Source: a virus
Strand: one strand, 5' to 3'
Length of the DNA stretch: 64,000 bases
IMG/VR virus record: IMGVR_UViG_3300011115_000879
Coordinates: 95,568 to 159,567 of that record
The notes beneath the pieces were generated by a model. The model had not been told where the DNA came from and searched no databases. It saw nothing but the letters and a program-made list of their open reading frames with translations. A program made the position numbers and the translations under genes. Positions 62,822 to 64,000 of the stretch are shown piece by piece (the stretch's first letter is position 1; every line of letters begins with the position of its first letter).

Positions 62822-63112
62822 ATGACAATCAAACCGTTACACAACCACGTCGTGGTTAAGCAAGTAGATGAAACCGAAACAATGTATGGTAACATCATCG
62901 TACCAGATGCAGGTAAAGAAAAACCATTAATGGGTGAAGTTATCGCAACAGGTCCCGGCATCATTAACATGAATGGAGTTTTAATTCCAAACACACTAGA
63001 AGTAGGACAAAAAGTAGTATTTCCATCATTTGGGGGACAACGTGTCGCTATTGATGGTGAAGATTATTTAATCTATAAAGAACAAGACATTTTCGCAATT
63101 TTAGAAGACTAA
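62822..63112 (+). CDS. groES: GroES co-chaperonin
   Basis: A 96-residue Cpn10. Its opening is I-K-P-L-H-N-H-V-V-V-K near residue 3. A mobile loop lies around E-T-M-Y-G-N-I-I-V-P, followed by G-E-V-I-A-T-G-P-G and a final Y-K-E-Q-D-I-F-A-I-L. It is the expected size for GroES, unlike the T4 analogue gp31 (111 residues). It is followed 12 nt later by a groEL gene. Confidence 0.95.
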   Translation: MTIKPLHNHVVVKQVDETETMYGNIIVPDAGKEKPLMGEVIATGPGIINMNGVLIPNTLEVGQKVVFPSFGGQRVAIDGEDYLIYKEQDIFAILED

Positions 63113-63124
63113 AACCAATAACAA

Positions 63125-64000
63125 ATGAGTAAAGTAATCAGTTTCGACCGTGAAGCAAAACAAAAACTTCAAGCAGGTATCGATAAAGTAAACAAAGCAG
63201 TATCCGTTACAATGGGTCCCTTCGGACGTAACGTATTAATTGAAAAAGAACACGGCCAAGTAGCATCCACAAAGGATGGTGTTACAGTAGCAAAAACCAT
63301 TACATTGGAAGATCCAATTGAGAATATGGCCGCTACAGTAATTAAACAAGCCGCAGAAAAAACAGTAAATGCAGCAGGTGATGGAACAACAACATCAACC
63401 GTATTAGCGCATTCAATCGCCTCACAAGCGCTAGATGCTACATCTTACCCATCAACAAACGCAACACAAGTAAAGCGTGGTATTGAACAAGCAGTTAAGG
63501 TAGTAGTAGAGGAATTAAAAAGAATGTCTCGTCCTATCGAAAGCGAAGATCAAATCAAACAAATCGCTACATTATCAGCTAATGGTGATACTGAAATTGG
63601 TGAATTGGTAGCAACAGCACTTGATAAAGTAGGAAGGGACGGAGTAGTAACAGTAGAAGAGTCGCGTACTGGGGAAACTAGTTTAGAAGTAGTAGAAGGT
63701 ATGCAATTTGATAGAGGCTACAAATCACACTACATGGTAACAGATAACAATACAATGTCTGCTAACCTAACAGATGCATTAGTATTGCTAGTAGATGGTA
63801 GGATTTCAGCAGTAAAAGACCTTTTACCACTATTAGAATCAGTATCATCAGATAATAAATCATTATTGATTATTGCTGAAGATATTGATGGTGAAGCATT
63901 AGCAACGTTGATTGTAAATAAGATGAGAGGTATTTTGAAGGTAGCTGCTGTTAAAGCACCTGACTTTGGAGAACGTCGCTTATTGATCTTGGAAGATATT
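63125..64000 (+). CDS. groEL: GroEL chaperonin (partial, runs off the window)
   Basis: The ATG at 63125 opens a frame with no stop to the window end, 292 codons (about 55% of a normal GroEL). N-terminal features are [16 protein letters not shown] and [10 protein letters not shown], which form the ATP site. An apical domain follows. The Asp of D-G-T-T-T (E. coli D87) is present. The C-terminal catalytic Asp would lie outside. With GroES it could form a phage-specific folding chamber, perhaps for the capsid protein, as T4 gp31 does with host GroEL. Confidence 0.95.
   Translation, partial: MSKVISFDREAKQKLQAGIDKVNKAVSVTMGPFGRNVLIEKEHGQVASTKDGVTVAKTITLEDPIENMAATVIKQAAEKTVNAAGDGTTTSTVLAHSIASQALDATSYPSTNATQVKRGIEQAVKVVVEELKRMSRPIESEDQIKQIATLSANGDTEIGELVATALDKVGRDGVVTVEESRTGETSLEVVEGMQFDRGYKSHYMVTDNNTMSANLTDALVLLVDGRISAVKDLLPLLESVSSDNKSLLIIAEDIDGEALATLIVNKMRGILKVAAVKAPDFGERRLLILEDI

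Overview
The window is about 64 kb of an AT-rich, T4-like myovirus genome, and every supported gene lies on the + strand. The T4-type core is clear: a prohead scaffold, two major-capsid paralogues, neck and tail-completion proteins, contractile sheath and tube, tape measure, baseplate and hub, gp32-like SSB, UvsX, a gp41-type helicase, FEN/RNase H, family B DNA polymerase and a gp45-type clamp. The host is inferred, not seen. Only the scaffold gene has an obvious Shine-Dalgarno sequence; other starts sit in A-rich leaders or in a recurring GTT-ATG context. One upstream region carries a TTTG-N20-TATCTTTA element resembling Bacteroidota promoters. Together these suggest a Bacteroidota host, probably aquatic.

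Layout. 1-5.8 kb: a capsid-targeted protein, the scaffold and two tandem capsid genes. 5.8-11.1 kb: PhoH-like ATPase, neck proteins, two small capsid-targeted proteins and a gp15-like tail completion protein. 11.1-21 kb: adhesion region with three Ser/Gly/Thr-rich fibres built from shared cassettes and three tandem glycine-rich proteins. 21-25 kb: small proteins, sheath and tube. 25-38.3 kb: a gp26-like tail chaperone with a probable frameshift extension, tape measure, baseplate tube protein, LysM/gp53-like protein, and two hub paralogues carrying different C-terminal (putative) lytic domains. 38.4-49.1 kb: replication, recombination and nucleotide metabolism (a divergent family A polymerase, SSB, UvsX, HNH endonuclease, FEN nuclease, helicase, thioredoxin, NrdB, NrdA). 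49.2-50.2 kb: two small ADP-ribosyltransferase-like proteins with capsid-targeting N-termini. 50.2-57 kb: a 7-deazaguanine DNA-modification set (QueD, DpdA-like transglycosylase, QueC, QueE, FolE) interleaved with small genes and a GIY-YIG endonuclease, then a dCTP deaminase/dUTPase-family enzyme. 57-59.1 kb: an isolated fibre gene flanked by terminators. 59.2-64 kb: family B polymerase, clamp, GroES and a GroEL gene that runs off the window.

Three themes tie the window together. (1) A short peptide ending in a T4 gp21-type cleavage site (I/L-x-E) begins the capsid proteins and at least five accessory proteins; a related motif ends the scaffold. This looks like a system for loading proteins, including toxin-like transferases, into the capsid. 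(2) An ATATTTAT(A/T) motif lies upstream of at least 18 genes, often right after a terminator hairpin, and probably marks late promoters. (3) Metabolic genes supply nucleotides and preQ0 for modified DNA. I saw no tRNA, integrase, reverse transcriptase or CRISPR array. No stretch longer than 300 bases lacks a gene.
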